The notes under the pieces: model-generated
Told to the model about the DNA's origin: nothing
Database searches by the model: none
Seen by the model: the letters and a program-made list of their open reading frames with translations, nothing else
Assembly: GCF_022179385.1 (NCBI RefSeq)
Contig: NZ_BPQS01000004.1
Location: 1 to 64,000 of the forward strand
Reading direction: 5' to 3'
Source: Methylobacterium longum
GTDB lineage: Bacteria > Pseudomonadota > Alphaproteobacteria > Rhizobiales > Beijerinckiaceae
DNA: 64,000 bases
Shown here: positions 43,484 to 53,407 of the stretch, one piece after another
How the letters are laid out: every line of letters starts with the position of its first letter
Position numbering within the stretch: position 1 is the first letter of the stretch
Made by a program: the position numbers and the translations under genes

Positions 43484-45250
43484 ATGGCTGTCGACGCATC
43501 CGGCCCGGGAAGCGATCTCGTCCAAGTCGTCTCCCTTCTGGCGGCGGGCGTCGTCGCCGTTCCGCTCTTCAAGCGGGTCGGGCTCGGCTCGGTCCTCGGC
43601 TACCTCGTGGCGGGGCTTGCCATCGGCCCCTTCGGGCTCGGCCTGTTCACGGATGCCCACGCCATCCTCCATGTGGCCGAACTCGGCGTCGTGATGTTCC
43701 TCTTCATCATCGGACTGGAGATGGAGCCCTCCCGGCTCTGGGGCATGCGCCGCGCGATCTTCGGGCTCGGTCTCGCCCAGGTCGGCGCCTGCATCGCCGC
43801 CCTCACGCTGGTCGGGATCGCCCTGGGCTTTTCGGTCACCGTGGCCTTCGTGGCCGGCACCGGCTTCGTGCTGACGTCGACCGCGATCGTCATGCAGCTT
43901 CTGGAAGAGCGCGGCGCCCTCGCCACCCCGAAGGGGCAGCGGATCGTCGCGATCCTGCTCCTGGAAGATCTCGCCATCGTCCCCCTCCTCGCCGTCGTTG
44001 CGCTGCTGGCGCCGGGCGGGGCCGAGGCGAGCGGGACGGGGCGCGCCGTCGCGGTCGTGATCGCCCTGGCCTCGGTCGCCGCGCTGGTGGCCGCAGGGCG
44101 CTGGCTGCTCAACCCCCTGTTCCGCCTGCTCGCCGCCGCGAAGGCCCGGGAGGTGATGACGGCGGCGGCGCTCCTCGTCGTGCTCGGCTCGGCGCTCGCC
44201 ATGCAGCTCGGCGGCCTCTCCATGGCGATGGGCGCCTTCCTGGCCGGCGTCCTCCTGTCCGAATCCAGCTTCCGCCACCAGCTGGAGGCCGATGTCGAGC
44301 CGTTCCGCGGCATCCTGCTCGGTCTGTTCTTCCTGGGCGTCGGCATGTCCCTCGACCTGACCGTGATCGCCGCGAACGCGGGCCTGATCCTGGCAGGCGT
44401 CGTCGCCTACATGGCAGTGAAGGCCCTGCTCATCTACGGCGTGGCGCGGGCCCTGCGCGCGTCGCACGCCGAGTCGCTGGAGCGCGCGGCCCTGATGGCG
44501 CAGGGCGGTGAGTTTGCCTTCGTCCTCTATGCGGCGGCGGCGGGTGCGGGCATCATCGATGGCACCACCAACGCGGTCCTGACCGCCACCGTCATCCTGT
44601 CGATGGCGCTCACGCCGCTGATGGTCATTGCCTTCGACCGGCTCGGGCCCAAGGCTGCGCTGTCGACCGCCGGCCTCGAGGCCCCGGAGGATCTCGTCGG
44701 CAGCGCCCTGATCGTCGGGTTCGGCCGCTTCGGGCAAATCGCCAGCCAGCCGCTGATCGCGCAGGGATGCGCCGTCGCGATCATCGACACGAACGCCCAG
44801 AACATCCGCATCGCCGAGGGATTCGGCTTCAAGGTCTATTACGGCGACGGCACGCGGCTCGACATCCTGCGTGCGGCCGGTGCCGAGACGGCCCGGGCGA
44901 TCCTGATCTGCGTCGACGACCCCGCGATGGCCAGGCGCATCGCCGAGATCGCGAAGGTTGAGTTTCCCCTGGTACCCGTCCTCGCCCGTGCCCGCGACCG
45001 GGAACACGCGGTCGCGCTGATCCAGGCGGGCGTGGCCTACCAGATCCGCGAGACGGCCGAGTCGGCGCTGGCCCTGGGCGAGCGGGCGCTCCTGACGGTC
45101 GGGGCCGATCCGGAAATCGCCGGCACGATCATGGACGCGGTTCGCCGCCGCGACGCGGAGCGGCTCGACCTCGAGGTTGTCGGCGGCATCTACGCCGGCC
45201 GCGATCTCATCCATGGCAACAGCGCCGTTTCGGCGCATCGGGCCGGTTAG
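43484..45250 (+). CDS. Kef-type K+/H+ antiporter (CPA2) with TrkA-N domain
   Basis: A 588-aa transporter with about twelve helices in residues 1-380, including FLFIIGLEMEPSRLW, FVLTSTAIVMQLLEERGAL and AILLLEDLAIVPLLAVVALL, all typical of KefB/KefC. A cytoplasmic Rossmann-fold TrkA-N/RCK domain begins near residue 406 (ALIVGFGRFGQIASQPL, GDGTRLDILRAAGAETARAILICVDD). It exchanges potassium, or another monovalent cation, for protons. No KefF/KefG-type ancillary gene is adjacent. It may be glutathione- or nucleotide-regulated as in the family. Confidence 0.92.
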   Translation: MAVDASGPGSDLVQVVSLLAAGVVAVPLFKRVGLGSVLGYLVAGLAIGPFGLGLFTDAHAILHVAELGVVMFLFIIGLEMEPSRLWGMRRAIFGLGLAQVGACIAALTLVGIALGFSVTVAFVAGTGFVLTSTAIVMQLLEERGALATPKGQRIVAILLLEDLAIVPLLAVVALLAPGGAEASGTGRAVAVVIALASVAALVAAGRWLLNPLFRLLAAAKAREVMTAAALLVVLGSALAMQLGGLSMAMGAFLAGVLLSESSFRHQLEADVEPFRGILLGLFFLGVGMSLDLTVIAANAGLILAGVVAYMAVKALLIYGVARALRASHAESLERAALMAQGGEFAFVLYAAAAGAGIIDGTTNAVLTATVILSMALTPLMVIAFDRLGPKAALSTAGLEAPEDLVGSALIVGFGRFGQIASQPLIAQGCAVAIIDTNAQNIRIAEGFGFKVYYGDGTRLDILRAAGAETARAILICVDDPAMARRIAEIAKVEFPLVPVLARARDREHAVALIQAGVAYQIRETAESALALGERALLTVGADPEIAGTIMDAVRRRDAERLDLEVVGGIYAGRDLIHGNSAVSAHRAG

Positions 45251-45347
45251 CGCGACCTTCTGGATGTGCAGCCCGGCCTACGTGACAATGGTCGGGCCAG
45301 CCGGTCCCGGCGACGACAGGCCGAGCGTTCCGTGAGGGAGCGATCTC

Positions 45348-46286
45348 ATGGCCACGAAGCGTCCCAGCACGACCCAGGACACGGGGACGACCCAGGACAC
45401 GGGGACGACGGCCGCGGAGGCGTCGGTCCGGACGGGCTCGCCCACCGCGCTCGCGGTCGCCACCGTGCGGACCGTGGAGCTGGAGACCGCCAGGACCGTT
45501 CCGAGCACGACCTGCTCGGTGACGGCGATGTTCCGGCCGACGCGCTCTGGGGCATCGGTGAGATCGTCGGGCTGTTTCGCGAGCTGAACCTCGGGGCCAC
45601 GGCGATCGGAACCGGCATCAACGCAGACCCGCGTTACGCGGCGCTGGCCGTCGAAGAGCTCGGCCGCGTCTGCGGCCAGCCCATGGTGCTCGCCTCGAAC
45701 CTGATCGAGGCGACCTCGGACCTCGGCGCGTTCGTGCTGTTCTCCGCCACCCTCGAGCGCGTCGCGGTCAAGCTCTCGAAGATCTGCAACGATCTGCGGC
45801 TGCTATCCTCGGGACCGCGCACCGGCTTCGGGGAGATCCGGCTTCCCGCCGTGCAGCCCGGGTCCTCGATCATGCCGGGCAAGGTCAACCCGGTCATCCC
45901 GGAGGTTGTGAACCAAGTCGCCTACAGGGTGATCGGGCAGGACCTCACCGTGACGCTGTGCGCCGAGGGGGGGCAACTCCAGCTCAACGCCTTCGAGCCC
46001 ACGATCGGCTACTGCGTGCACTCCTCCCTGCGGATGCTCACGGCGGCTGTGGGAACGCTGCCGCGCCCTCGTTCAGGGCTCGATCGGCCTGGTGACGGCG
46101 CTCGCTCCGACCCTGGGCTACGAGGCGAGTTCGCGGGTCGCGCAGCGCGCGCTGAAGGAGAACCGGTCGGTGGCCGGCCTCGTGCTGGAGGAGGGGCTGC
46201 TCACCGAGGCGGAACTCAACAGGCTGCTGGAGCTGGAAGCGATGATCCAGCCGACCCGACGGCGACGGGCCGCCACGACCGTCTGA
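45348..46286 (+). pseudogene. aspA: Decayed aspartate ammonia-lyase gene
   Basis: This is the remnant of a fumarase/aspartase superfamily gene of about 470 codons, now about 313 codons long. An N-terminal scrap ([17 protein letters not shown], from about 45503) is followed directly by the region that should come some 190 residues later ([22 protein letters not shown]). The middle is well preserved, including the catalytic loop [25 protein letters not shown] frameshift near 46050 moves the end ([54 protein letters not shown]) into another frame. The original start ([13 protein letters not shown]) at 45348 is also out of frame with the core and contains an 18-bp duplication. The enzyme cannot be functional. 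Confidence 0.88.
45369..45404 (+). repeat. 18-bp tandem duplication in the aspA pseudogene
   Basis: ACGACCCAGGACACGGGG occurs twice in direct succession (45369-45386 and 45387-45404). It keeps the local frame and was probably produced by slippage. Confidence 0.85.
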
Positions 46287-46574
46287 TGGGGCGGCCGGCG
46301 CCGCCAGGTCCGCTTCCGGCCCCGAACCAGACCTGGCGACCGGAGCCGGACGTCCGCGGACCTCGAACGGGGTGGCGGGCGGGCCGCCATCGACCGGCCT
46401 CGGCCGTTGCGCGGTGCCCGCCTGCCGGTCGTCGAGCCGCGATGCGGCGGGCGCCGACGTCGCTGCTCCGCCTGCCCATGACCCGTTCGGCGCAGATCGA
46501 GGCAGATCGGCCGGGCTCCGAAACGGTTACACCACGCGTTGGTGTTTCGGACGGCGGACGGTAAGGCTCACGCC

Positions 46575-46952
46575 ATGTTCGATGACGCGGCCGCTCGGCG
46601 CTATCTCGCGGGTCTCGCCCCCGTGGCTGCGGGATCCGTGCGCTGGCTCATCTACGACCATGATCGGCAATGGGTCTCGGTCGTGGACGGCAAGCTTGCC
46701 TCCTTGCGGCAGGATTGCGCGCATGTCCTGAGCGCCCCGCGGCAGGCGGATGCGAACGCGTCCTACATGGATGCGATCCGCGAGTTCCTGGCGGACGGGG
46801 CCGAGTGCACCCCGCAGGTCGTCGCCCTGTCGTGTGCCGTGTTGATGCAGAGGATCGGTGATCTCGACGAGGTTTTCGCTCAGATCCGGTCCGGCGTCAT
46901 GGCAACCCTCGTCTACCCCGAGGACGTCGTGGTCAGGCCCGTCGCCGCGTAG
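46575..46952 (+). CDS. Hypothetical protein
   Basis: A 125-aa soluble protein (MFDDAAARRYLAGLAPVAAGSVRWLIYDHDRQWVSVVDGKLASL... ending LVYPEDVVVRPVAA). No domain is recognised. The frame is open upstream to a GTG at 46539 ([11 protein letters not shown]), which would add 12 residues that also look protein-like; neither start has a clear ribosome-binding site. Confidence 0.55.
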   Translation: MFDDAAARRYLAGLAPVAAGSVRWLIYDHDRQWVSVVDGKLASLRQDCAHVLSAPRQADANASYMDAIREFLADGAECTPQVVALSCAVLMQRIGDLDEVFAQIRSGVMATLVYPEDVVVRPVAA

Positions 46953-47312
46953 CGCGCAGCGGCAAGGGCTTTGACGATCGGCCCTTCGCGGCCCTTCGCG
47001 GCCCCCGTGGGACGCAGGGGGCACGGCGCGACGGTGGCTTCGCCGGCGTCCGGTTCCGGCCCCGAGCCGAGCGTCCCGGAAGGCCGGCATGGCCCCGCCT
47101 CCGGCGAGCCCCGAAGACCCGCCGCGCGGCCGGCCGGGGCCGGAAGGAGCGCGTCCGCCTTTGGAGCCGCGGGCGTGCCGGCGTTCGCCCCGGGACCGGG
47201 GCCACGCGTCGCGCCGGCTGCTGGCGCAGAGGTCCTGGTCCGCCCGCGGGTCGGCCCGATCCGCCCTGGACGGCCACAGCGTTGCGCTGTAGCCGTGCAG
47301 CGGCGGCACAGG
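46953..47312. other. Intergenic stretch, nothing convincing
   Basis: A strongly GC-rich segment with only shadow-like frames. The HAD-protein frame is open through it, but family homology begins only after 47313. Confidence 0.35.
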
Positions 47313-47837
47313 ATGGCTGCAGCGGACGGGATCGGCCTCTTGGACGAACGAAGGGGCGGGAAACGACCGACACTCTATCTCGACGTGGACGGCGTCGTGA
47401 CGACGGTCGGCTATCAGCGGCAGGCGGGCACGGACAGACTGAATCCGGTCCAGGTTGCACGGGTGGCCGCCCTGGTGCGGGAGTTCGACGCGTGGGTCGT
47501 CGTGTCCTCGACCTGGCGGATCGCAGATTGTCGTCCGACCCTGGTCGAAGCCGGCCTGCCGGTGAACTGCTTCCACCCCGACTGGCGGACCGCGATCCTG
47601 CCCACCAGTCGGGATGCCGGGACGGGCGGAATGCTTCCCGCCGAGCAGGCCAGACGCGGCGACGAGATCGCCGAGCACGCAGGCCGGAACGGCATCACGG
47701 AGTACCTCGTCCTCGACGACGTCGAGGTCGGCGCCGCTCATGCCGGCCGGCATGTCCGACCCGACCCGGAACTTGGACTGCGCGAAGCCGATTGCATCCT
47801 CGCGCGAAAACTCATCGCGCGGGCGAAAGCAGCTTGA
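47313..47837 (+). CDS. HAD-fold phosphatase-like protein
   Basis: A 174-aa haloacid-dehalogenase-fold protein. Motif I is LYLDVDGVVTT (nucleophile and acid/base Asp), motif II is WVVVSSTWR, and motif IV is EYLVLDDVEVG with paired Asp. It resembles the short stand-alone HAD domains described in RNA-repair 'Swiss army knife' proteins and in small HAD hydrolases of rhizobia; the substrate is unknown. The ATG at 47313 is chosen because the conserved fold starts shortly after; the ribosome-binding site is weak. Confidence 0.75.
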   Translation: MAAADGIGLLDERRGGKRPTLYLDVDGVVTTVGYQRQAGTDRLNPVQVARVAALVREFDAWVVVSSTWRIADCRPTLVEAGLPVNCFHPDWRTAILPTSRDAGTGGMLPAEQARRGDEIAEHAGRNGITEYLVLDDVEVGAAHAGRHVRPDPELGLREADCILARKLIARAKAA

Positions 47838-48088
47838 TGGACGATGCGTCAGGACGGCGCACGGAAGTCGTCCCACGGTTTAAACTTGCTCAGCACTTGA
47901 ACTTCTGACGAGCACAGCTCATTGCATGACGGTGATGTGACGGTCGCGTCACGCCGCTCCCGACATCGACAGGGTCGTCCCGACCTGCGCCGGACCTGCC
48001 CGTCCGGCCGCCCCCGTGACGCTGCGCCTGTGCAGCCTCTGAGGGCGCGTCGCGTCGGATCACCGATCGGCAGGAAGGAGGGGCTGCG

Positions 48089-48826
48089 ATGCTTCGTTTC
48101 AGAAACCGGCTCCGGATGTCGAGCCCTTCGCTGGCCGCCCTGGGTATTGTCGAACGCTCGGCCGCGAAGGCGCACGCCTCGCTCATCGCCGCCGGCTGGG
48201 CCGAGATCGGCTACGGCTACCATGGCTCCGTCCACGCGCACCCGAACCACCCGGACATCGTCGTTCGCCTCGCCCGCAAGGCCGACGGCTTCGGTGACTA
48301 CGTGGCCCTCCTCCGCAGAGGGTTCGCGGGTTCCGACGGCCCGCACGCGCCCCGAGTCCACGACCTCCACGTCAGCCGCTGCGGTGCGCTGATGACGGTC
48401 AGCGCACGGCTGACGGATCCGACGCCCGATACGTGGTGGCTGGCCTACGCCCACGCCGTCCTGGTGGATCATCCGGGCGTCGTGCTGGACGAGGGCGTCC
48501 GTGACCGGTTCAAGGCGGCGTGGCCTGCCCATGAACCCGCGGTCGACCATGCGAGCTTCGACGGCGTCCGGGAGAGCTTCAGGGCTGCGTGGCCCGGCTA
48601 CGAGGCCTACGTGGCCAGCCTGCGCGCCGCGTCTCCGCGCGCGCTGGATCCGAATGTCGGCAACGTGCTGGTCGGCCGCGACGGCAGTCCCGTCGTCAAT
48701 GACCCGTTGTGCGACGACGGGTTCGGCCTGTGGCGCTCGCCGCTCTCGCGCCTGACGGCGCGGTTCTCGAATGCCCTGCGTCGGGTGCGGGGCGAGCTGC
48801 GTGGCCGGACGCCCGCGGCCGCCTGA
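48089..48826 (+). CDS. Kinase-fold protein (phage/aminoglycoside-kinase-like)
   Basis: A 245-aa protein with an apparent kinase-like fold. The N-lobe has GYGYHGSVHAHPNHPDIVVRLAR, the C-lobe has a DxxxxN catalytic-loop analogue (ALDPNVGNVLVG) and a metal-binding Asp (SPVVNDPL). A canonical nucleotide-binding Lys is not obvious; an Arg takes its place in VVRLAR. Activity is therefore uncertain. It follows the HAD-fold gene by 250 bp and converges on the RND permease gene. Confidence 0.55.
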   Translation: MLRFRNRLRMSSPSLAALGIVERSAAKAHASLIAAGWAEIGYGYHGSVHAHPNHPDIVVRLARKADGFGDYVALLRRGFAGSDGPHAPRVHDLHVSRCGALMTVSARLTDPTPDTWWLAYAHAVLVDHPGVVLDEGVRDRFKAAWPAHEPAVDHASFDGVRESFRAAWPGYEAYVASLRAASPRALDPNVGNVLVGRDGSPVVNDPLCDDGFGLWRSPLSRLTARFSNALRRVRGELRGRTPAAA

Positions 48827-48854
48827 TTGCACCGGCCGCGCGGTCCCATCGCCC

Positions 48855-51800
48855 TCAGATGCGTTCGGCGGCCGACGAGGGCATGCCGCCCTGGAGGGGC
48901 TGCCGGCCCCGCGCGCGGCGCTCCTCGATGCGCTGCAGGATGACGTAGAAGGACGGCACGAACAGCACCGCCAGGCAGGTCGAGGCGAGCATTCCGCTGA
49001 AGACGGTGATGCCGATCGACTTGCGGGCCGCGGCCCCGGCCCCGGAGGCGGTGACGAGGGGCAGGACGCCGAGGATGAAGGCGAACGAGGTCATCAGGAT
49101 CGGGCGGAAGCGCAGCCGCGCCGCCTCCACGGCAGCGGCCGCGATGTCGAGGCCGGCCTGCCGCTTCTCGCGGGCGACCTCGACGATCAGGATGGCGTTC
49201 TTGCTCGCCAGCGCGATCAGCAGGATCAGGCCGATCTGCGTGTAGAGGTTGTTGGCGACGCCGAGCAGCAGCAGCGCCCCGACCGTGCCCAGGAGCGCCA
49301 GCGGCACCCCGAGCAGGACCGCCAGCGGCAGGATCCAGCTCTCGTACTGGCCGGCCAGGACCAGGTAGACGAGGAGGATGGCGAGCCCGAACACGAGGTA
49401 GATCTGCGCGCCGACGGCCTTCTCCTGGTACGACATCGCCGTCCAGTCGTAGCCCGTGCCGGGCGGCAGCACCTTGGCGGCGATCTGCTGCATCAGGTCC
49501 AGCGCCTGCCCGGAACTGAAGCCCGGCGCCGCCCCGCCCACGATCGTGGCCGTCGGGTAGAGGTTGTAGAGGCTGATCAGGGACGGGCCCTGCACGGACT
49601 TGATCTCCACGACGGTGCCGAGCGGCACCATCGCCCCGTTGCCGGCGCGCACCTTCAGGTTCTCGACGTCCTCGGGGCGGAGCCGGTAATCCGGCGCGGC
49701 CTGCACGTAGACCTGGAAGGTCCGGCCGAACTTGTTGAACTGCGTGACGTAGGACGATCCGACATAGCTCGAGAGCGTCGAGAAGACCTGCCCGACCGTC
49801 ACGCCGAGCGCCTCGGCCTTGATCCGGTCCACCGCGATCGCGATCTGCGGCACGCCGGCCCGGAACGAGGTGTTGAGCTTCCGCAGACCGGATTGCGCGT
49901 TCCCGTTGGCGACGATCGTCCGGGCGAGGCTCTCCAGCAGGGGATAGTCGAAGTCGCCGTTGCGCAATTCCACCTGCAGGGTGAAGCCGCTGGCATTGCC
50001 GATGCCCTGGATCGGCGGCGGGATGAGCACGAAGGTCGCGGCGTCCTCCACGCCCTCCAGCATCGTGTTGAAGCGCTCGTAGAGGCTGCGCAGGTCCTGG
50101 CCCTTCGCCTTGGCCCGGACGTCCCAGTTCTTGAGAACCACGTAGGCGACGCCGGCATTGGGCAGGGTGGCGTTGGAATCGAGGACCGAAAGGCCGCTGA
50201 TGGTGAGCACGTTGTCGACGCCGGGCATCGCCTTCGCCTGCGCGCTGATCCGCTGCATCACCGCGTCGGTGCGCTCCTTCGAGGCCCCGTCCGGCAGCTG
50301 CGCGCCGATGAGGACGTAGCCCTGATCCTCGGTGGGCAGGAAGGCGGTGGGCAGGCGGGTCAGTCCCCATCCGGCGAGCCCGATCAGCAGGAGCGCCAGG
50401 GCGACCATGAGGCCGCTGCGCCGGACCATGTGGGCGATCAGCCGGGCGTACCCGTTCTCGAGGACGCCGTAGACGCGGTTGAAGCCGCGGTAGAACGCGT
50501 TGCGCTTCTCCGGCGGCACCGGCTTGCGCAGCCACAGGGCGCACTGGGTCGGCTTCAGGGTGGCGGCGTTGACCGCGCTGATCAGCGCGGTGGCGGCGAT
50601 CACCAGGGCGAACTGCTTGTAGAGCTGCCCGGTCAGGCCGGGCAGGAACGCGGCCGGCACGAAGACCGACATGAGCACCAGGGTGATGCCGATGATCGGG
50701 CCGAACAGCTCCTCCATCGCCTTCTCGGCCGCCGCCCGGGGCGAGAGGCCCTCGTCGATATGGTGGGACACCCCCTCGACGATCACGATGGCGTCGTCCA
50801 CCACGATGCCGATGGCCAGCACGATGGCGAACAGCGTCGAGAGGTTCACGCTGAAGCCCATCGCCGCCATGGCCGCGAAGGCGCCGATGATGGTCACCGG
50901 CACCGTCGTCGCCGGCACCAGCATGGCGCGCCAGTCCTGCACGAAGACCAGGATGACGATCAGGACCAGGACGGCGGCCTCGAACAGCGTCCTGTAGACT
51001 TCGTGGATCGAGGCCTGCACGAACGCCGTCGTGTCGAACGGGATGGCGTAGACGAGGCCCGGCGGGAAGGTCTTCGCGAGCTCGGTCATCCGGGTGCGGA
51101 CCGCGCTCGCCACCGTGAGCGCGTTCGCTTCGGGCAGCTGGTAGATGCCGATGCCGGCGGCGGGCTGTCCGTTCAGCGTGAAGGACTGGCTGTAGGTCTG
51201 CGCGCCGAGCTCGACCCGGCCGACGTCGCGCAGGCGGGTGATGCGGCCGCCATCCTGCGCGTCCGCCTTGATGACGATGTTCTCGAAGTCCGGGGCGTTG
51301 TTGAGCCGCCCGTTGACGTTGAGGGTGTACTGGAAATCCTGGCCGGCCGGGACCGGCGGCATCCCCACGGCACCCGCGGTGACCTCCTGGCTCTGCTGCT
51401 GCACGGTGTTGATGATGGCCTCGGGGGTGAGCCCCCGGGCCTGGACCAGATCGGGGTCGAGCCAGATCCGCATGGCGTACTGGCCGGCGCCGAACACCGT
51501 GACGTTGCCGACGCCGGGCAGCCGGGCCAGCTCGTTCTGAACGTTGATGACGCCGTAATTCGACAGGAACAGGCTGTCGAACTTCCCGTCGGGGGCGAAC
51601 AGGGTCACGAATTGCAGGACCGCGGTGGATTTCTTCTGGGTCGTGACGCCCTGGACCTGGACCGCCTGCGGCAGCGACGACATCGCGATCGCGACGCGGT
51701 TCTGCACCAGGACCTGCGCCTGATCGCCGTCCGTCCCGATCGCGAAGGTGACCGTGAGGGTGTAGGTGCCGTCGCTCGCGCTGGTCGACTGCATGTAGAG

Positions 51801-52028
51801 CATGCCCTCGACGCCGTTGACCTGCTGCTCGATCGGCAGCGCCACCGTGTCGACCACCGTGCGGGCGCTCGCGCCCGGATAGCGGGTGGTGACCTGGACC
51901 GTCGGCGGCACGACGTCGGGATACTGCGACACCGGCAGGGTGAGCAGCGACACCGCGCCGATCAGCACCATGACCAGGGCCAGCACGTTGGCCAGGACCG
52001 GCCGCTCGATGAAGAAGCGCGAGATCAT
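48855..52028 (-). CDS. RND multidrug efflux permease (HAE1 family)
   Basis: A 1057-aa AcrB/MexB-type proton-driven efflux pump with twelve helices and two large periplasmic loops. Landmarks are MISRFFIERPVLANVLALVMVLIGA at the start, YPDVVPPTVQVTTRYPGASA, NVTVFGAGQYAMRIWLDPD, and the TM4 proton-relay GIVVDDAIVIVEGV with the Asp pair. ALASKNAILIVEVAREK lies in the second half. It is 147 bp downstream of its adaptor gene on the same strand. No outer-membrane channel gene follows, so a shared TolC/OprM-type protein is presumed. Confidence 0.95.
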   Translation of the reverse strand: MISRFFIERPVLANVLALVMVLIGAVSLLTLPVSQYPDVVPPTVQVTTRYPGASARTVVDTVALPIEQQVNGVEGMLYMQSTSASDGTYTLTVTFAIGTDGDQAQVLVQNRVAIAMSSLPQAVQVQGVTTQKKSTAVLQFVTLFAPDGKFDSLFLSNYGVINVQNELARLPGVGNVTVFGAGQYAMRIWLDPDLVQARGLTPEAIINTVQQQSQEVTAGAVGMPPVPAGQDFQYTLNVNGRLNNAPDFENIVIKADAQDGGRITRLRDVGRVELGAQTYSQSFTLNGQPAAGIGIYQLPEANALTVASAVRTRMTELAKTFPPGLVYAIPFDTTAFVQASIHEVYRTLFEAAVLVLIVILVFVQDWRAMLVPATTVPVTIIGAFAAMAAMGFSVNLSTLFAIVLAIGIVVDDAIVIVEGVSHHIDEGLSPRAAAEKAMEELFGPIIGITLVLMSVFVPAAFLPGLTGQLYKQFALVIAATALISAVNAATLKPTQCALWLRKPVPPEKRNAFYRGFNRVYGVLENGYARLIAHMVRRSGLMVALALLLIGLAGWGLTRLPTAFLPTEDQGYVLIGAQLPDGASKERTDAVMQRISAQAKAMPGVDNVLTISGLSVLDSNATLPNAGVAYVVLKNWDVRAKAKGQDLRSLYERFNTMLEGVEDAATFVLIPPPIQGIGNASGFTLQVELRNGDFDYPLLESLARTIVANGNAQSGLRKLNTSFRAGVPQIAIAVDRIKAEALGVTVGQVFSTLSSYVGSSYVTQFNKFGRTFQVYVQAAPDYRLRPEDVENLKVRAGNGAMVPLGTVVEIKSVQGPSLISLYNLYPTATIVGGAAPGFSSGQALDLMQQIAAKVLPPGTGYDWTAMSYQEKAVGAQIYLVFGLAILLVYLVLAGQYESWILPLAVLLGVPLALLGTVGALLLLGVANNLYTQIGLILLIALASKNAILIVEVAREKRQAGLDIAAAAVEAARLRFRPILMTSFAFILGVLPLVTASGAGAAARKSIGITVFSGMLASTCLAVLFVPSFYVILQRIEERRARGRQPLQGGMPSSAAERI

Positions 52029-52175
52029 GCCGTTGGCCCTCGGTGCCGGCCCCTCAGGAGCGGCCCGCCGGATCGGCGGACTGCGGTTGTCTGCATGCCG
52101 ATCGCCGGTCGCCGGGAGGATCGGCGCCTCGGATCCTCGGCCGCCTCGGCTCTGCCGGGACCGTGGGCCGAGGCC

Positions 52176-53384
52176 TCACCGCTGAGGCGGCGCCGGGTCT
52201 GACGAGGCCACCGCCACTTTCTGGGGCGCGACCTTGGCCCCGGGGATGGCCCGCTGGATTCCGTCCGTGACGACCCAGTCGCCGGGCGCGAGCCCCGTCG
52301 CGATCACCCGGTAGCGGCCGTCCCGCGGACCGAGCGTCACCACCCGCTGGGCGACCGTGTCGTCGGCTCCGACCGTGAGCACGTAGCTGCCCTGCTGGTT
52401 GGTCCCGATGGCGTCGTCGCGGACCAGCAGGGCCTTGTCGTCGCGGCCGACCGGGATCCGGACCCGCACGAACAGGCCCGGGAGGAGGGCGTGGTCGCCG
52501 TTCTCGATGAGCGCCCGGGCCATCAGCGTGCCGGTGGACGGGTCGACCTGCGGCGCGAGGTAGTCGAGCTTGCCGGTATGCGGGTAGCCGGTCTCGGTCT
52601 GCAGGCCGATCTCGACCGGGATCCTGGACAGGTCGCCCAGCCCGCGCTGCGTCGCCAGCAGGTGCTGCTTGACCAGCAGCACCTGCTGCTCGCTGACGTT
52701 GAAGTAGACGTAGAGCGGATCGATGCGCACGAGCTGCGCCAGCTTGGTCGGCCCGCTGATGCCGACCAGCGCCCCGACATCCGCCAGGTGGTTGGTGACC
52801 ACGCCGTCGAAGGGTGCGGAGACCTGCGTGTAGCCGAGGTTGATGGTGGCGATGTCGAGGTTGGCCTGCGCCTCCATGACGGCGGCGCTGGCCTGGTCCA
52901 TCTTGGTCTTCGCGTCCTCCACCCGGGCCTGCGAGGCGAATTCCTGCCGTCCCAGGGTGGACTGGCGCTGGTACTCGGACTGCGTGTTCGCCAGGGCGGC
53001 CTGCTGCGCCGCCAGGGCGCCCTGCGCCTGCTTGAGCTGCGCCTCGTAGGTGTTGCGCTGGATGGAGAAGAGCGGCGCGCCCTTCTTCACCACGGCGCCG
53101 TCCGTGTAGGTGATCGCCTCCAGAAAACCCTGGACCCGCGCCTCGAGATCGACCGCCGCGAACGCCGTGGTGTTGCCGGTGAGCTCGAAGTAGCGCGTCA
53201 CCGTGCGCACCACCGGCTGCGCGACCGAGACGCTCGGCGGCGGCGGCGGGACGTACTGGTTGGCGTCGCGACACCCGGCGGCCAGCGCCGCGACCGCGGC
53301 CCCGAGCAGGAGGCGGGCGAGTCCTGGAAGCTGTGGCACGATCGGCACGGGCTGGCCCTTACCCTGAGATCGCTGCGGGACCAT
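52176..53384 (-). CDS. RND efflux periplasmic adaptor (membrane fusion) lipoprotein
   Basis: A 402-aa adaptor with a lipoprotein signal (LARLLLGAAVAALAAGC, lipobox LAAGC). Then come VAQPVVRTVTRYFELTGNTTAFAAVDLEARVQGFLEAITYTDGAVVKKGAPLF, a helical hairpin, and barrel domains (APFDGVVTNHLADVGALVG, DYLAPQVDPSTGTLMARALIENGDHALLPGLFVRVRIPVG). It links the inner-membrane pump to an outer-membrane channel. The start is uncertain: the ATG at 53384 or a GTG shortly after could be used. Confidence 0.9.
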   Translation of the reverse strand: MVPQRSQGKGQPVPIVPQLPGLARLLLGAAVAALAAGCRDANQYVPPPPPSVSVAQPVVRTVTRYFELTGNTTAFAAVDLEARVQGFLEAITYTDGAVVKKGAPLFSIQRNTYEAQLKQAQGALAAQQAALANTQSEYQRQSTLGRQEFASQARVEDAKTKMDQASAAVMEAQANLDIATINLGYTQVSAPFDGVVTNHLADVGALVGISGPTKLAQLVRIDPLYVYFNVSEQQVLLVKQHLLATQRGLGDLSRIPVEIGLQTETGYPHTGKLDYLAPQVDPSTGTLMARALIENGDHALLPGLFVRVRIPVGRDDKALLVRDDAIGTNQQGSYVLTVGADDTVAQRVVTLGPRDGRYRVIATGLAPGDWVVTDGIQRAIPGAKVAPQKVAVASSDPAPPQR

Positions 53385-53407
53385 CCTGGGTCGCGGTTCC
53401 GCCGCGG

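Noticed and set aside
41939..45238. A minus-strand open frame of about 1100 codons opposite the pirin and antiporter genes
   Set aside because: It lies antisense to two well-supported genes, is rich in Arg/Gly/Asp/Gln of shadow type and has no domain pattern. Long antisense frames are expected at this GC content.
48771..52202. A plus-strand open frame of about 1140 codons opposite the RND permease
   Set aside because: It is a mirror-frame shadow of the permease; composition is low-complexity acidic/basic and no start signal or family is present.
48855..53384. Complete three-component efflux operon
   Set aside because: Only the adaptor and the permease are present; no outer-membrane factor gene follows within the supported genes.
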